Part shown: positions 1-9,357 of the stretch, one piece after another
How the letters are laid out: each line of letters opens with the position of its first letter
How positions within the stretch are numbered: position 1 is the first letter of the stretch
Source: Clostridia bacterium
GTDB lineage: Bacteria > Bacillota > Clostridia > Oscillospirales > CAG-272
Direction of reading: 5' to 3'
DNA: 34,106 nucleotides
NCBI GenBank assembly: GCA_017407225.1
Contig: JAFQWY010000122.1
Coordinates: forward strand, 1 to 34,106
Translations under genes and position numbers: made by a program
Notes under the pieces: model-generated
Seen by the model: only the letters and a program-made list of their open reading frames with translations
Databases searched by the model: none
What the model was told of the DNA's origin: nothing

Positions 1-312
1 AGCGATATTCGCGTCATATACCATCAGTCTGGGCTGACCGTTGGAGTAAACGTCGAAGTTGAAGAAGGGTTCGGTAGTGGTCACATAGGAACCGGAGATG
101 GAACCTGCGCGGTCCGCATAGTTGGTGGGAAGGCTGACAACTGCGTCAAAGGTCAGAGGCATATCAGCGATCACGTTGGGGAGGGTGATGTGGTTCTTGA
201 GCTGGGGAATCAGACGATTTACTGCATCAGCAGATACAGCAGTTGTTCCGATCACGGTCATGGTGAAGACCATAGCGATCAGAACAAGAAGGGATACGAG
301 TCTCTTTTGCAT
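1..312 (-). CDS. Secreted protein with LamG-like domain (partial, C-terminus missing)
   Basis: The first 104 residues of a protein whose end lies beyond the left edge. The start codon is placed by an AAAGGAGC ribosome binding site about 6 nt upstream. Residues 1-28 form a classical signal peptide: basic MQKR, a hydrophobic core, then a small-residue VSA site before DAVN. The mature part is beta-rich, and the stretch around residues 69-104 (AGSISGSY, then NFDVYSNGQPRLMVYD) resembles the start of a laminin-G/concanavalin A-like lectin fold, a common carbohydrate-binding or adhesive module in secreted Firmicutes proteins. The family call rests on pattern alone. A near-consensus promoter precedes it, so it is probably well expressed. 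It could be the start of a third large exoprotein like those at 1531-17163. Confidence 0.6.
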   Translation of the reverse strand, partial: MQKRLVSLLVLIAMVFTMTVIGTTAVSADAVNRLIPQLKNHITLPNVIADMPLTFDAVVSLPTNYADRAGSISGSYVTTTEPFFNFDVYSNGQPRLMVYDANIA

Positions 313-411
313 GTTTGTGCTCCTTTAAAATTTAATAATTCTGTGTGGAAATCATGATAAAATGTGTGTATTTGGGAAGCATTTTTAATACACAACAATT
401 ACCTTTTCAGC

Positions 412-440
412 ATTATAACACAGGAACTCTTCCATGTCAA
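412..440 (-). promoter_or_regulatory. Sigma-A promoter of the secreted LamG-like gene
   Basis: Reading on the minus strand, a perfect -35 TTGACA (435-440), a 17 nt spacer and a perfect -10 TATAAT (412-417). It is the only exact double consensus in the window. It leaves a leader of roughly 90 nt before the start codon at 312. Confidence 0.8.
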
Positions 441-462
441 TACCTGTGCTTAAAAAGTGATC

Positions 463-480
463 TGATTTAACGTGATTTAA
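463..480. repeat. Tandem TGATTTAA boxes at 10-bp period
   Basis: TGATTTAA occurs at 463-470 and again at 473-480, in helical phase, about 23 bp upstream of the -35 box of the LamG-like gene. It could be an activator site or an AT-rich upstream element. The sequence shows only the repeat, and the role is inference. Confidence 0.35.
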
Positions 481-519
481 TTGCATTATATGCTTACAAA
501 AAAGTACACAGTTTCCCTT

Positions 520-576
520 CCGCCGCAGGAGGTTCTTTGGGCAATATCCTCGTAACCTCCGCTTCAGGATCGGCGG
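520..576 (-). terminator. Possible weak terminator after the GDSL esterase gene
   Basis: Downstream of the esterase stop, paired arms CCGCCG/CGGCGG (520-525, 571-576) and AGGAGGTT/AACCTCC (527-534, 554-560) can form an interrupted stem. On the minus strand a run of six T follows about 15 nt later. The stem is imperfect and the T run is distant, so this is a weak call. Confidence 0.3.
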
Positions 577-583
577 GATTCTG

Positions 584-1261
584 TCACATGGATTCTATGA
601 GTTCTTTCAGTTTCGCGGCAATCAGAGCGTGGCCTTCGTCATTGAAATGCAGTCCGTCCATTGTGTACTTTTCAAACTGTTCGGGAATATGCGGATCCAC
701 ACCAAGGTCATGATACAGATCAAGCACCTTGATATCAAACTGCCCGGCGGTTTCCAGAATCACATCGGCGTATGCTTCCAGCGGTTTACCGGGCACACGC
801 TTTGCGGCATGTACGGACGGGAACAAATCGTCCACCTCATGACGGAGAAAAGAACGGGCGGGAGTCAGGAAAATAATGGGTTTGTCCCCGTAGATTTCGC
901 GAAGGTAATTCATCAGATAATACACACCGCCGCAATAGGTAGCGGGTGTCGTATCACCGGCTTCTCCGAAGGGGGCGTCTCCGTGAATATAATCGTTCAC
1001 GCCGCCGTATACGATGACCATATCGGCACTGGTATCCATATCGTATGCGCGGCCGCAGAAGCAAAGATCGTACCAGGGCTTGGCACTGGGGAGTGTCTGA
1101 TGCGCCAATCGGCTGCCGTTAACGCTGTAATTATTGATTTTGGAAATTCCAAGCATTTTTGCGATGCGGTTATCATAGCGGCAGTTCTGAAGATCGGAAA
1201 CGCCGACTCCGAAGGTAATGCTGTCGCCTAAAAAATTTACGGTAAATCCTTTGATATTCAT
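584..1261 (-). CDS. SGNH/GDSL-family hydrolase (esterase)
   Basis: A 225-residue single-domain SGNH hydrolase, a usual size for this family. Block I is FLGDSITFG with the nucleophile Ser14. Block III is YGGVNDY with the oxyanion Asn. Block V is DGLHFND with the catalytic pair Asp202 and His205. There is no signal peptide, so it should act in the cytosol. Family members remove acyl groups from sugars or lipids; with glycan-related genes across the window, deacetylation of carbohydrate fragments is plausible but inferred. The start follows a strong AGGAGGGG site 5-6 nt upstream. It has its own promoter (1290-1318), so it is probably monocistronic and separate from the giant-protein operon. Confidence 0.88.
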   Translation of the reverse strand: MNIKGFTVNFLGDSITFGVGVSDLQNCRYDNRIAKMLGISKINNYSVNGSRLAHQTLPSAKPWYDLCFCGRAYDMDTSADMVIVYGGVNDYIHGDAPFGEAGDTTPATYCGGVYYLMNYLREIYGDKPIIFLTPARSFLRHEVDDLFPSVHAAKRVPGKPLEAYADVILETAGQFDIKVLDLYHDLGVDPHIPEQFEKYTMDGLHFNDEGHALIAAKLKELIESM

Positions 1262-1289
1262 ATTGGACCCCTCCTGATATTATGCACCA

Positions 1290-1318
1290 ATGATACCATA
1301 AACAGCGCCAAATATCAA
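1290..1318 (-). promoter_or_regulatory. Promoter of the GDSL esterase gene
   Basis: On the minus strand, -35 TTGATA (1313-1318), a 17 nt spacer and -10 TATCAT (1290-1295), about 29 bp upstream of the start codon. The leader is short, about 20 nt, which is just enough for the ribosome binding site. Confidence 0.55.
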
Positions 1319-1431
1319 GTCTGCAGGTATATTTTCGCGGAACAGTTGTCTCTTTGCTGCAGATCGGGGGAATCCGTTATGCGGCACCGTGAAATCGATG
1401 TCCCATATGACTCCCCTTTATTCCGGCACAC

Positions 1432-1474
1432 AAAAATCGGGACTTCCTGTTCACGGAAATCCCGATCTTTTTTT
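1432..1474. terminator. Bidirectional intrinsic terminator after the giant-protein operon
   Basis: A 12-bp stem with one mismatch (arms 1436-1447 and 1455-1466, 7-nt loop) is flanked by five A at 1432-1436 and seven T at 1468-1474, so it can work on either strand. Its natural client is the minus-strand gene that stops at 1531. Confidence 0.85.
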
Positions 1475-1530
1475 CAGGACAATCGCCTGTTATAATGCGG
1501 TCAACTGTCGGTTCTGTTATTCTGCCGCTG

Positions 1531-4500
1531 TCAGTTGATCTTGCGGAATACAGCTTTCACAGTGGTGTCTTCAGCCGCACCTCTTACAGTCCAGCGGCTT
1601 ACAGCACCTACGCTGACTCCGTTGACAAGCACATCCGCGATTTCATATCCTTCACCGGCAGTGATGCGGAAGGTACGGTTTGCACCGTATGCAATCAGCA
1701 GATCTCCTGCGGGAGTGATGGAACCGCCCTCCCCGGCAGAGGCTGTCAGCCTGAACAGCTTCGGCATGATTATATCGCCGTTCTTGTTCTTCACAACGGA
1801 TGCGCTGACACTCACATCGTCATTGGGCATTACGAAGGAATATCTGCCGCCGCCCAGCTTAGTCACAGGAACTTCCTTTCCTTCGCTGTTGGTGACCGTG
1901 ATGGATTCAAAGACATATCCCTTGTCGGGAGTTACCGTAACGGTTACGGTTTTCCCTTCTTCCGCTCCGGTCACATCCGCTTCCACCTTTGCGTTTTTGG
2001 GCTGGATCAGTCTGATATCCTTTACGGGATCTTCCTTGAAGGATACGGTAATCTGCACGGGACCGTCGGGCATGGTAAAGGTATGCGTGCCGTCGCCGTT
2101 GTCGGTTGTTTCAACGGGCTTGCCGTCGGCACCGGTTACGGTGATTTCGCCGGGCAGATACCCTTCATCGGGAGTGAGCTTGACTGTGACGGGATCTCCG
2201 GGAACTGCCAGTTCGTCGGATACCTCCGCAGTACCGCCGACAACATCATCGGGAAGCTGAACCGGGTATTTGTCAGTACCGACATAAACCGCTTCGGACA
2301 GAACCGCTTCGTCCGTTCCGGTCTTTACAGCCACTCTGTACCAGCCGACCGGAAGTTTATCAAATACGGTATCCTTGCCGGACTCGATCTTCACCCACAC
2401 AGCATCGGTGAGATCCGCATCAGCTGTGTTGTCCGATACGGGAATCAGCGCTGCGCTGTAGTCCGCTGTGTATCTGTTTTCGGCAGGTACACTTGCTTCG
2501 GGATCGTAGCTGCCTCCGGTAACGGAATCCGCTGCAAGAGTTACGGAACCGGTCGCCGTCTTTTCGGATTCGGTATTGACTGCGCTCAGTGCATCTTCTG
2601 CAATCGCAATGGGCTTTTCAACAGTGACGGTTTCTTCCAGGCTTTCACCCAGAGCATCGGTCACGCGGATCACATACGCACCCGCATATTCCGCAGTATA
2701 CTCGTAAGTGATTCCGGTTCTGCCCTTGATGTCTTCGGGAGTCCAGCCGTTGATCGTCAGGGATTCCAGTCCCTGGGACATGGATGCGGAAATCACAATC
2801 GTTCCATTGCTTTCCACACATTCCAATGCCAGATCGGAAGGAATAACGGTCCTGATCACTACAACATCAACTTCCACCGCACTGTCGGGCATCACGAAGG
2901 TATATTTACCCTCTCCGATATCGGTAACGGGAATTTCCGTATTATCCCTGTCGGTTACGGTAATCTTGTAGAATTCATATCCTTCATCGGGCGTTACGGT
3001 AACGGTGATTGTATCGCCTTCCCGTGCTGTTTCGGCATCAGCGGAAACCGTGACATTATCGCTTTCGTTCACTGTGATCTTCTTGCAGGGATCTTCCGTG
3101 AACGAAGCACTGATCACGACGGAACCTTCCGGCATGATAAAGGAGTATGTGCCGTCGCCGTTGTCAGTCACCTCAACAGGTTCGCCGTCGGGACCGACTG
3201 CAGTCACTTCACCGGGCAGCCAGCCTTCGTCGGGAGTGAGTGTTACCGTCACAGTCGTACCGGGTTCTGCCAGAGTGTTTTCAACGGAAGCGGTACCGCC
3301 GGGGATCTCATCGGGAAGCTGAACCATATACAGTTCCGCACCCACATAAACCGCTTCGGTGAGAACTGCCTCATCCGCTTCGGTCTTCACGGCAATTCTG
3401 TACCAGCCGGTGCCCAGTCCGTTAAATCCGGTATCCTTGCCGGCTTCCACATTCACCCACTGTGCATCGGTGAGATCCGCTTCTGCGGCTTCATCCGCAA
3501 CGGGAATCAGAGCTGCCAGGTAGCTTGCCGCGTACTTGTTTTCTGCAGGTGTGCTTGCTGCAGGATCGTAGCTGCCTCCGGTGAGGGAATCCGCTGCCAG
3601 GGTTACGGAACCGGTCTTAGCCGTTTCGGATTCGGTATTGACCGCCGTAACAGCATTTTCTGCAATCACGATGGATTTATCGGTTACGGAAACGGTTACT
3701 GTTTTGATTTCATCCTCGCTGTCGGTGACAGAAATGATATACTCACCGGCATATTCTGCGGTATACTCGCAGGTGAATACGGTTTTACCTTCAAAGTCCT
3801 CCGCAGGAGTCCAGCCGTTTACGGTGAGAGTCTTCAGGCCGTTCTGAGCGGATACCATGATTCTGATCACGCCGTCGGTTTCGGAAGCGGTCAGGGTCAG
3901 AGCCCCGGTCACAACATCCTGATTTCCGCCGATGACAACGCCGGTATTCAGTCCGCCGAGGGACGCGCTTACCATACCGTTGGATTCATCGGTAATGCCC
4001 GCGATCATACCGTCATCACCCAGCACTGCCTGACCGGAAATGTTCAGGACCTCCCAGTGGATGCGGTATGCCATGGAACTTTCGGGATTGATGGTGAGCA
4101 TTCTTTCACCGGACTTCAATGCCATGGTGAGGATCGCGCCGTTGTGTTCCCCGGTGAGAGTTTCCACAGGCTCACCGTCCGCGAGGATTACCGCTCTGAG
4201 ATTGTCCGCACCCAGCAGCTCATTGGCAAGAGTCAATGTGATTTCACGGCTCTTTGTGCCGACAAAATTCTCTGCCTGAACGGTAATGGTCTGATATGCA
4301 GCGGAAGAATCCAGCGCAATTTCCACGCGGAAACGTCCGTTTTCATCCGCCGTACCGGTTACGGAGCTGTCACCAGCAGCAACGGTTACTTCCGCTTCGG
4401 GATCGGTAATGCCGCTGACGGTTGCGGAATCGGTGTAGAATCCGCCGTCGGAGGGGGATGCCAGCATCAGAACGGGCTCGGCTGCACGGACGGCAAAGGC

Positions 4501-7500
4501 ATACATGGATTCAAATCCGTCGCCCTGCGCGTTTTCACCGCGGAGCGTGATTTTGTGTCCGCCGTCTGCCAGATCCTGCAGAGCAATGGATCCGCCGTCG
4601 GTTTCCGTCCATTCACCGCCGTCAACACGGTATCTGCAGTTTGCAAGTGCCTGATCGGCATTCACGGAAATCACAGCATCGGCAGTACCGACGGTATCCA
4701 TTCCGGAATGGGATACTGCGCCATCCGCTTTCAGGATTACTTCGGGCTTCTTTGATTCGGTCATGGCAACGGAACCGGTCATGACTTCATCGGAAGGCAG
4801 GTATGCGCCTTCTTCTCCGCCGATCTGCCGGTAAGTCCGTACGCCGACGGTATATACCTTGCCGGCTTCGAGACCGTAGACCAGATCGCCGCCTTCAAAC
4901 TGTACGTCATCTTCGGAATCCGCGGATTCGTCATAATCGGGAACCGATACTTCGTACCGTCCGCCTACGGTAAGAACGTCGGAATCCTTATCCATGGGCA
5001 TATCACTGAAAATGGTGGGATCGCCGTTTTCGTCATAAACGGTAACGAGATATCCGTCGAAGTCTCCGTCAGGAGCGGTCACAGCCACATCAATGGTGTA
5101 GTCGCCGCCAAGATCAGCAGATGCGGAAACGGGAGCTTCGGGAGCATTGGGGTTGACATAGACGAAATCTTCCTGTTCCGCTATGGGATTTGCGGATTCA
5201 TCATCCGTCTTCCCCAGTGCACGGATGGTATAAGTGCCGGAGGGCATGAGTTCGGGCCAGATCAGGTCCACAGTCTCAGCCGCTTCCCCTTCGTAGAGAA
5301 GGTAGCTGAGTCCGTCGTCCCCGCTGGCATAAATCTTCAGCTCATCCAGCATACCGATGGATCCGGTTACAGATGCGGTATCGCCGTTTACGGTGACGGA
5401 TTCGAGATCCGCGCGTCTGGGCATACCGAAAATCTGAACCGTGGATGCATTGGGAGTGGTCACGGAAAATTCCCTGCCGAAATATTCTTCCTCACTTACC
5501 GTAAAGGTAACGGATGCCTTGCCCGCTTCCCCTTCGGTTTCGGAAGGCGTATAGCGGAAGTAAGCGTTGGCATTTTCGTTTTCCGGTGCTGCAGTATCGG
5601 TGCCCTGCATCCATACCAGCGGATACATGGAACCGCCGCAGTTTACGGCAAATGCATTGCGTGCTTCCGCCTCCGTTGCGGCTGCATACTGAACGGAAAT
5701 CATCGCGTCTTCCTGCCCTGCCGCGGAGGCATTCAGCGTAAAGGTATGTGCGCTGCGCGATTCGTTGGGTATGATTTCGGTTTCACTCAGTCCTTCGGGG
5801 GATGCATAAACGACCATATAGAGCGTGGACGAATTGCCTGCATCCTGATATACGGGCACACTGAACAGCGCGAGAGGAGCAACGGTCGGTTCGGGCGCAT
5901 CGTACTTGCCGAATGCGAATTCAACATTGTCATCGCCCCAGTAGTAGGTGATGCCGGCGTCCACATTCATCACATGAACCGCACCCCACAGCCGTTCGGG
6001 ATTTACGCCCAGGTCAACACTGGCGAGTTTCATTCCGGGAATGAAGGGAACCCAGTCCGGCACCTGAATACCGGCTTTGGCGAAGCCTTCCCAGAAATAA
6101 TAGGTCTCGCCGTATTCGTCCTCCATCTGTTCCAGCAGCATGGAGCCGAAACCGGTCAGAATATCGAGAACATTCAGTTCAATCGATGCATTGAACCGGA
6201 TCTTCGGGTACCAGTAGATCGAGGCGCCCAGATGCTTCAGCACATCAATGCTGACAGCACCCAGATTCAGACCGATGTTATTGACAGCCACGGAGAATCC
6301 GCGTGCGGACATTGCAAGCTCCGTGGTGGCGGACAGAACGGAGAACAGCGCGAACTGACCCTTGAACAGAATCGTCAGAGGGGGCAGAACGGATGCTGTG
6401 AAGATGGTGTTGTAGATATCCTTGACACCGCCGCCGAGACCGCGGATCCAGAACACGCCGAATCCGTCCACATTGATACCGGGAGTGAAACCGCCCATGA
6501 AGAAGGTGATTTCATCGGGAACGGGAATGGAATTGTAGCTCTTGAGTCCGAGGGAACCTTCCATCTCCATGACAACGAAGTCCGCAGACCCTTCCACTCT
6601 CATCGCCCATTCCTCGCCCATGATGCGGATATTCAGGGATCCTGCCAGCGCGGGCATACCTGAGGTATAGGAAGGAACCTCAATATCCACCGACGCATTG
6701 ACGCCGATGAAGCCGCCGCCGAAGAGAATGTCGTGCAGTGCGATGGCGAAGGAACCGCCGGAGGAATCCATCATTTTTTTGATTTCCTCACGGTTGCGCT
6801 CGTTCACATCGCGGATCTGCTCCGCCACATAGGGTCGGCCTGCAAGACGGTTCTGTTCCTGATGATAAGCGAATTTTGCTTCTTCCGCCTTGTCATGAAC
6901 ATAGGTGTTGGGAACCAGGAAATCCGGGCTGACTTCCGCGCCGAATGCAACCACATACCTGGACGGAGAATCGTCTCCGATGGAGCTGCCGTCGAGATCG
7001 TAGTACATCCGTCCGAATTCGGCATACCGGAATTCCATCACCATGCCGGCCAGTGTCTGTGCACCGGATGCGGCACCGGGCCAGCAGAGCATGATTGCGT
7101 CCTTGTTGGCTTCGCTGTTTTCCACGTTGCCGTCAAGGTGCGTACCCATCTTATTGTACTTGCCCAGAATGGTGGTGTTGGTGATGGCGGAAAGAGCGCA
7201 GACGCCGTCCCACACCCTGGAGCGTGCACCGGTGGTATAGACTTCGCCGTCAATGTCGACCAGAATTTCCTGATCGGGCGTATTGGCTCCGTCCACGGTG
7301 ATTTCCAGCGTACCGTTGTCAACATCGAGACAGTTGCTGATATTGATGGAGTCGCCTCCGTCCACAGCGATTGCCTTGGCACCTACAATGGTCTGTCCCT
7401 GATAGGTCAGGCTGAAGCTGCCGCGGAATTCCATGAGGTTGCTGTCCATGGAATCTGTGCCGTTATAGAAGGATGTGTACCCTGCCTCGTCAGCAAACGC

Positions 7501-9288
7501 CCGGAGACGGTACATATTGGTGTTGTCGGCATCTGCATTGTAGCCCGGGTTATATTCGATGACCACAACGCCGAATGCCTGATTCTTGAACGCAGGACTG
7601 TCGCCGGCAACAAAGCGGAGAGCATCCCCCGTTGCATCGATCTTCGTGGTGTCGGCCCAGTCGAAGATCACCTGCCAGGTTCCTTCGGTCAGTTCCTGAT
7701 CCACCACCACTTCGATGGTGTTTTCATTGGTGTCCACGAATACCTTTTCATCGGGAACGATGATATCGGCTCTGCCGTCCATGGGGCGGAGAACTACATT
7801 GTAGTCTTCCTTCTGACGGAGAAGCACGAAATTGGTACCGGTGATGTTCAGGCTTCTGGTGCCGGTCACGAACACCGCTTCGGGCGTCATTCCGGTAAAG
7901 GAAAGTGCGGTGCCGGTTCCGCCGGGACAGAGAATATAGGCGTCTCTCTCACCCAGCACTTTTTCTTCCAGCAGATGAATCTCCCCTTCGATTCCGGAAA
8001 GATCGAAGCAGCGCACTCCGATTTTGCGGTACTGTGTGGAAGACGCGGGAATTGCCGCGAAAGGAACGGAAACCGTTCTTTCTTCGCCGGGAATCAGGTC
8101 GATCACCTGAAGATAGTAGGGATCGGCGTAAGTTGCATCGGAATTCTGCCTGTCTTCCGTATCGTAGGATACCAGACCTTCTTCCGGATAGAAAGCCACC
8201 GCCATATGCTCGATTTCTTTATCGGAAATATTGGTCACCCGGACGTTCATGACGAAGGTGCCGATGTCCCCGGCCTGTACCAGTGCATCGTATCCGGTGC
8301 CGTCCTCGCTCACGGTCAGTGCCGCAGGCATTTCAAAGTTCAGTGCAACGCTGTCGGCCACATCGACGGCGGCATTGGAATATACGCCGTAATAGGTGCC
8401 GATTGCTGTTCCCTGACCGCCGGACACGGCAGTACCCATATCGTAATACATGGCAAAAGCACTGTCCGCAGTCAGATAGTCATTGAGGGGATTGGTGAAA
8501 TACAGTTCTTCGTCCGGCGCATAGTCGAACACCGTGGATGCCAGATTGTTCCAGTGGCCGAAAGCGATTTCGTCGGGCTGGATATACCGGTCCGCTACGG
8601 TTGCGTTGACAATGTACGCCATCACGGAGGGAGCGTACTCATCGTCGTAGGCGAAGAAGGAGCTGCTGTATGCACCGCCGGGAAGAATCTGTTCGGATTC
8701 CACCGTGGTATAGGAGCCGTCAGCCTGAGTCAGCTCATAAACGGCGTAGTCCTGATACCCCAGAGCGGTATCCATCAGAACCCGGGCCTGAATATCGGCT
8801 TCTTCACCGGTATTCTTTACCTGATAGGTGATGTAAGCCATGCCGTGCTGGTTTGCGGTCGTATCCAGCAGGGTGATGGTCTGTGTGAATTCCAGATCCT
8901 CCACGGACCAGACCGCAGTGATGCTTGTGTCATCCGCAGTCACGGTCACATCGGAGCTGTCCACACCGAGGAAGCCGTATTCCCGTCCGAAGATGTAGTC
9001 CCTGCTCGTTCCGTTTCTCTCAACACGGAATGAAGTGTAGGAAGTATCGAAATCTTCATCGGGATACAGAAGGAATTTATTGTCATCGGATTTTTTCAGC
9101 TTGTTTCCTTCGAGGGTATCGATGAGAAAACCGCCGTTCTCTTTGGAAACCCGTACGGAGAGAAATCCGTCGTCAATTTCCACATATCCCGGGTCGCTGA
9201 CTTCAGCCGCCACGATTTCCATGGGAACCAGTCCCAGAACCATGACAAGCGTCAGAGTCAGAGACAGCAGGCGTTTGAATCCTTTCAT
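1531..9288 (-). CDS. Giant secreted multidomain protein with Ig-like and InlB-type repeats
   Basis: A 2,585-residue exoprotein. Residues 1-28 are a signal peptide (MKGFKR, then a Leu/Val-rich core, ending IVAA). Residues about 29-460 are a beta-rich region I do not recognise. About 465-550 resembles an IPT/TIG fold. About 853-1130 is glycine-rich and hydrophobic, also unrecognised. About 1375-1500 is fibronectin-III-like (APEAPVSASADLGG). About 1603-1690 is a bacterial Ig domain (SGITDPEAEVTV). About 1793-2500 is a tandem duplication of a module ending in divergent InlB B-repeats (TPDEGY...YTFVMPDSAV). The last 70 residues are one more such repeat (GEGGSITPAGD). There is no LPXTG, SLH, dockerin or C-terminal membrane helix, so the surface link is unknown. 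The AAGGAG site and start are clear. It is second in an operon with 9358-17163. A role as adhesin or surface scaffold is inferred. Confidence 0.85.
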   Translation of the reverse strand: MKGFKRLLSLTLTLVMVLGLVPMEIVAAEVSDPGYVEIDDGFLSVRVSKENGGFLIDTLEGNKLKKSDDNKFLLYPDEDFDTSYTSFRVERNGTSRDYIFGREYGFLGVDSSDVTVTADDTSITAVWSVEDLEFTQTITLLDTTANQHGMAYITYQVKNTGEEADIQARVLMDTALGYQDYAVYELTQADGSYTTVESEQILPGGAYSSSFFAYDDEYAPSVMAYIVNATVADRYIQPDEIAFGHWNNLASTVFDYAPDEELYFTNPLNDYLTADSAFAMYYDMGTAVSGGQGTAIGTYYGVYSNAAVDVADSVALNFEMPAALTVSEDGTGYDALVQAGDIGTFVMNVRVTNISDKEIEHMAVAFYPEEGLVSYDTEDRQNSDATYADPYYLQVIDLIPGEERTVSVPFAAIPASSTQYRKIGVRCFDLSGIEGEIHLLEEKVLGERDAYILCPGGTGTALSFTGMTPEAVFVTGTRSLNITGTNFVLLRQKEDYNVVLRPMDGRADIIVPDEKVFVDTNENTIEVVVDQELTEGTWQVIFDWADTTKIDATGDALRFVAGDSPAFKNQAFGVVVIEYNPGYNADADNTNMYRLRAFADEAGYTSFYNGTDSMDSNLMEFRGSFSLTYQGQTIVGAKAIAVDGGDSINISNCLDVDNGTLEITVDGANTPDQEILVDIDGEVYTTGARSRVWDGVCALSAITNTTILGKYNKMGTHLDGNVENSEANKDAIMLCWPGAASGAQTLAGMVMEFRYAEFGRMYYDLDGSSIGDDSPSRYVVAFGAEVSPDFLVPNTYVHDKAEEAKFAYHQEQNRLAGRPYVAEQIRDVNERNREEIKKMMDSSGGSFAIALHDILFGGGFIGVNASVDIEVPSYTSGMPALAGSLNIRIMGEEWAMRVEGSADFVVMEMEGSLGLKSYNSIPVPDEITFFMGGFTPGINVDGFGVFWIRGLGGGVKDIYNTIFTASVLPPLTILFKGQFALFSVLSATTELAMSARGFSVAVNNIGLNLGAVSIDVLKHLGASIYWYPKIRFNASIELNVLDILTGFGSMLLEQMEDEYGETYYFWEGFAKAGIQVPDWVPFIPGMKLASVDLGVNPERLWGAVHVMNVDAGITYYWGDDNVEFAFGKYDAPEPTVAPLALFSVPVYQDAGNSSTLYMVVYASPEGLSETEIIPNESRSAHTFTLNASAAGQEDAMISVQYAAATEAEARNAFAVNCGGSMYPLVWMQGTDTAAPENENANAYFRYTPSETEGEAGKASVTFTVSEEEYFGREFSVTTPNASTVQIFGMPRRADLESVTVNGDTASVTGSIGMLDELKIYASGDDGLSYLLYEGEAAETVDLIWPELMPSGTYTIRALGKTDDESANPIAEQEDFVYVNPNAPEAPVSASADLGGDYTIDVAVTAPDGDFDGYLVTVYDENGDPTIFSDMPMDKDSDVLTVGGRYEVSVPDYDESADSEDDVQFEGGDLVYGLEAGKVYTVGVRTYRQIGGEEGAYLPSDEVMTGSVAMTESKKPEVILKADGAVSHSGMDTVGTADAVISVNADQALANCRYRVDGGEWTETDGGSIALQDLADGGHKITLRGENAQGDGFESMYAFAVRAAEPVLMLASPSDGGFYTDSATVSGITDPEAEVTVAAGDSSVTGTADENGRFRVEIALDSSAAYQTITVQAENFVGTKSREITLTLANELLGADNLRAVILADGEPVETLTGEHNGAILTMALKSGERMLTINPESSMAYRIHWEVLNISGQAVLGDDGMIAGITDESNGMVSASLGGLNTGVVIGGNQDVVTGALTLTASETDGVIRIMVSAQNGLKTLTVNGWTPAEDFEGKTVFTCEYTAEYAGEYIISVTDSEDEIKTVTVSVTDKSIVIAENAVTAVNTESETAKTGSVTLAADSLTGGSYDPAASTPAENKYAASYLAALIPVADEAAEADLTDAQWVNVEAGKDTGFNGLGTGWYRIAVKTEADEAVLTEAVYVGAELYMVQLPDEIPGGTASVENTLAEPGTTVTVTLTPDEGWLPGEVTAVGPDGEPVEVTDNGDGTYSFIMPEGSVVISASFTEDPCKKITVNESDNVTVSADAETAREGDTITVTVTPDEGYEFYKITVTDRDNTEIPVTDIGEGKYTFVMPDSAVEVDVVVIRTVIPSDLALECVESNGTIVISASMSQGLESLTINGWTPEDIKGRTGITYEYTAEYAGAYVIRVTDALGESLEETVTVEKPIAIAEDALSAVNTESEKTATGSVTLAADSVTGGSYDPEASVPAENRYTADYSAALIPVSDNTADADLTDAVWVKIESGKDTVFDKLPVGWYRVAVKTGTDEAVLSEAVYVGTDKYPVQLPDDVVGGTAEVSDELAVPGDPVTVKLTPDEGYLPGEITVTGADGKPVETTDNGDGTHTFTMPDGPVQITVSFKEDPVKDIRLIQPKNAKVEADVTGAEEGKTVTVTVTPDKGYVFESITVTNSEGKEVPVTKLGGGRYSFVMPNDDVSVSASVVKNKNGDIIMPKLFRLTASAGEGGSITPAGDLLIAYGANRTFRITAGEGYEIADVLVNGVSVGAVSRWTVRGAAEDTTVKAVFRKIN
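1780..3905 (-). repeat. Tandem duplication of a ~354-residue module inside the giant protein
   Basis: Two adjacent copies (about 2840-3905 and 1780-2838) keep a 1,062-nt period at several anchors: TCGGGAAGCTGAAC at 3311 and 2249, and GGATCGTAGCTGCCTCCGGT at 3563 and 2501. Each copy holds an Ig-like part (EYTAEYAG), a linker domain (AVNTESE, TGSVTLAADS, GGSYDP), and two divergent InlB B-type repeats. A two-residue indel lies near the outer boundary. Exact 20-nt matches alongside diverged stretches suggest an old duplication maintained by selection or gene conversion. Confidence 0.85.
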
Positions 9289-9306
9289 GAATGAATCTCC
9301 TTTTCC

Positions 9307-9340
9307 CCGTCCTCCGCTGCGGATTGACAGTGAAGGACGG
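9307..9340 (-). repeat. Inverted repeat between the two giant-protein genes
   Basis: The 69-nt gap between the two genes holds CCGTCCT (9307-9313) and AGGACGG (9334-9340), a 7-bp stem with a 20-nt loop just ahead of the downstream gene's AAGGAG site. It has no T run, so it is not a normal terminator. It might stabilise or partly attenuate the transcript. Confidence 0.35.
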
Positions 9341-9357
9341 ATACAGAGTTTGGATCT

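Noticed and set aside
507-518. ACACAGTTTCCC shared with 17256-17267
   Set aside because: A 12-mer match is expected many times by chance in 34 kb, and the two contexts (gene end and promoter spacer) differ.
1495-4755. A 1,086-codon open frame on the plus strand opposite the giant protein gene
   Set aside because: No ribosome binding site, no signal or domain pattern, and Cys/His/Gly-rich low-quality composition. It arises because the real minus-strand gene avoids codons whose complement is a stop.
6733-9033. A 766-codon plus-strand open frame
   Set aside because: Same reason: antisense to the clearly coding giant protein, with no family resemblance.
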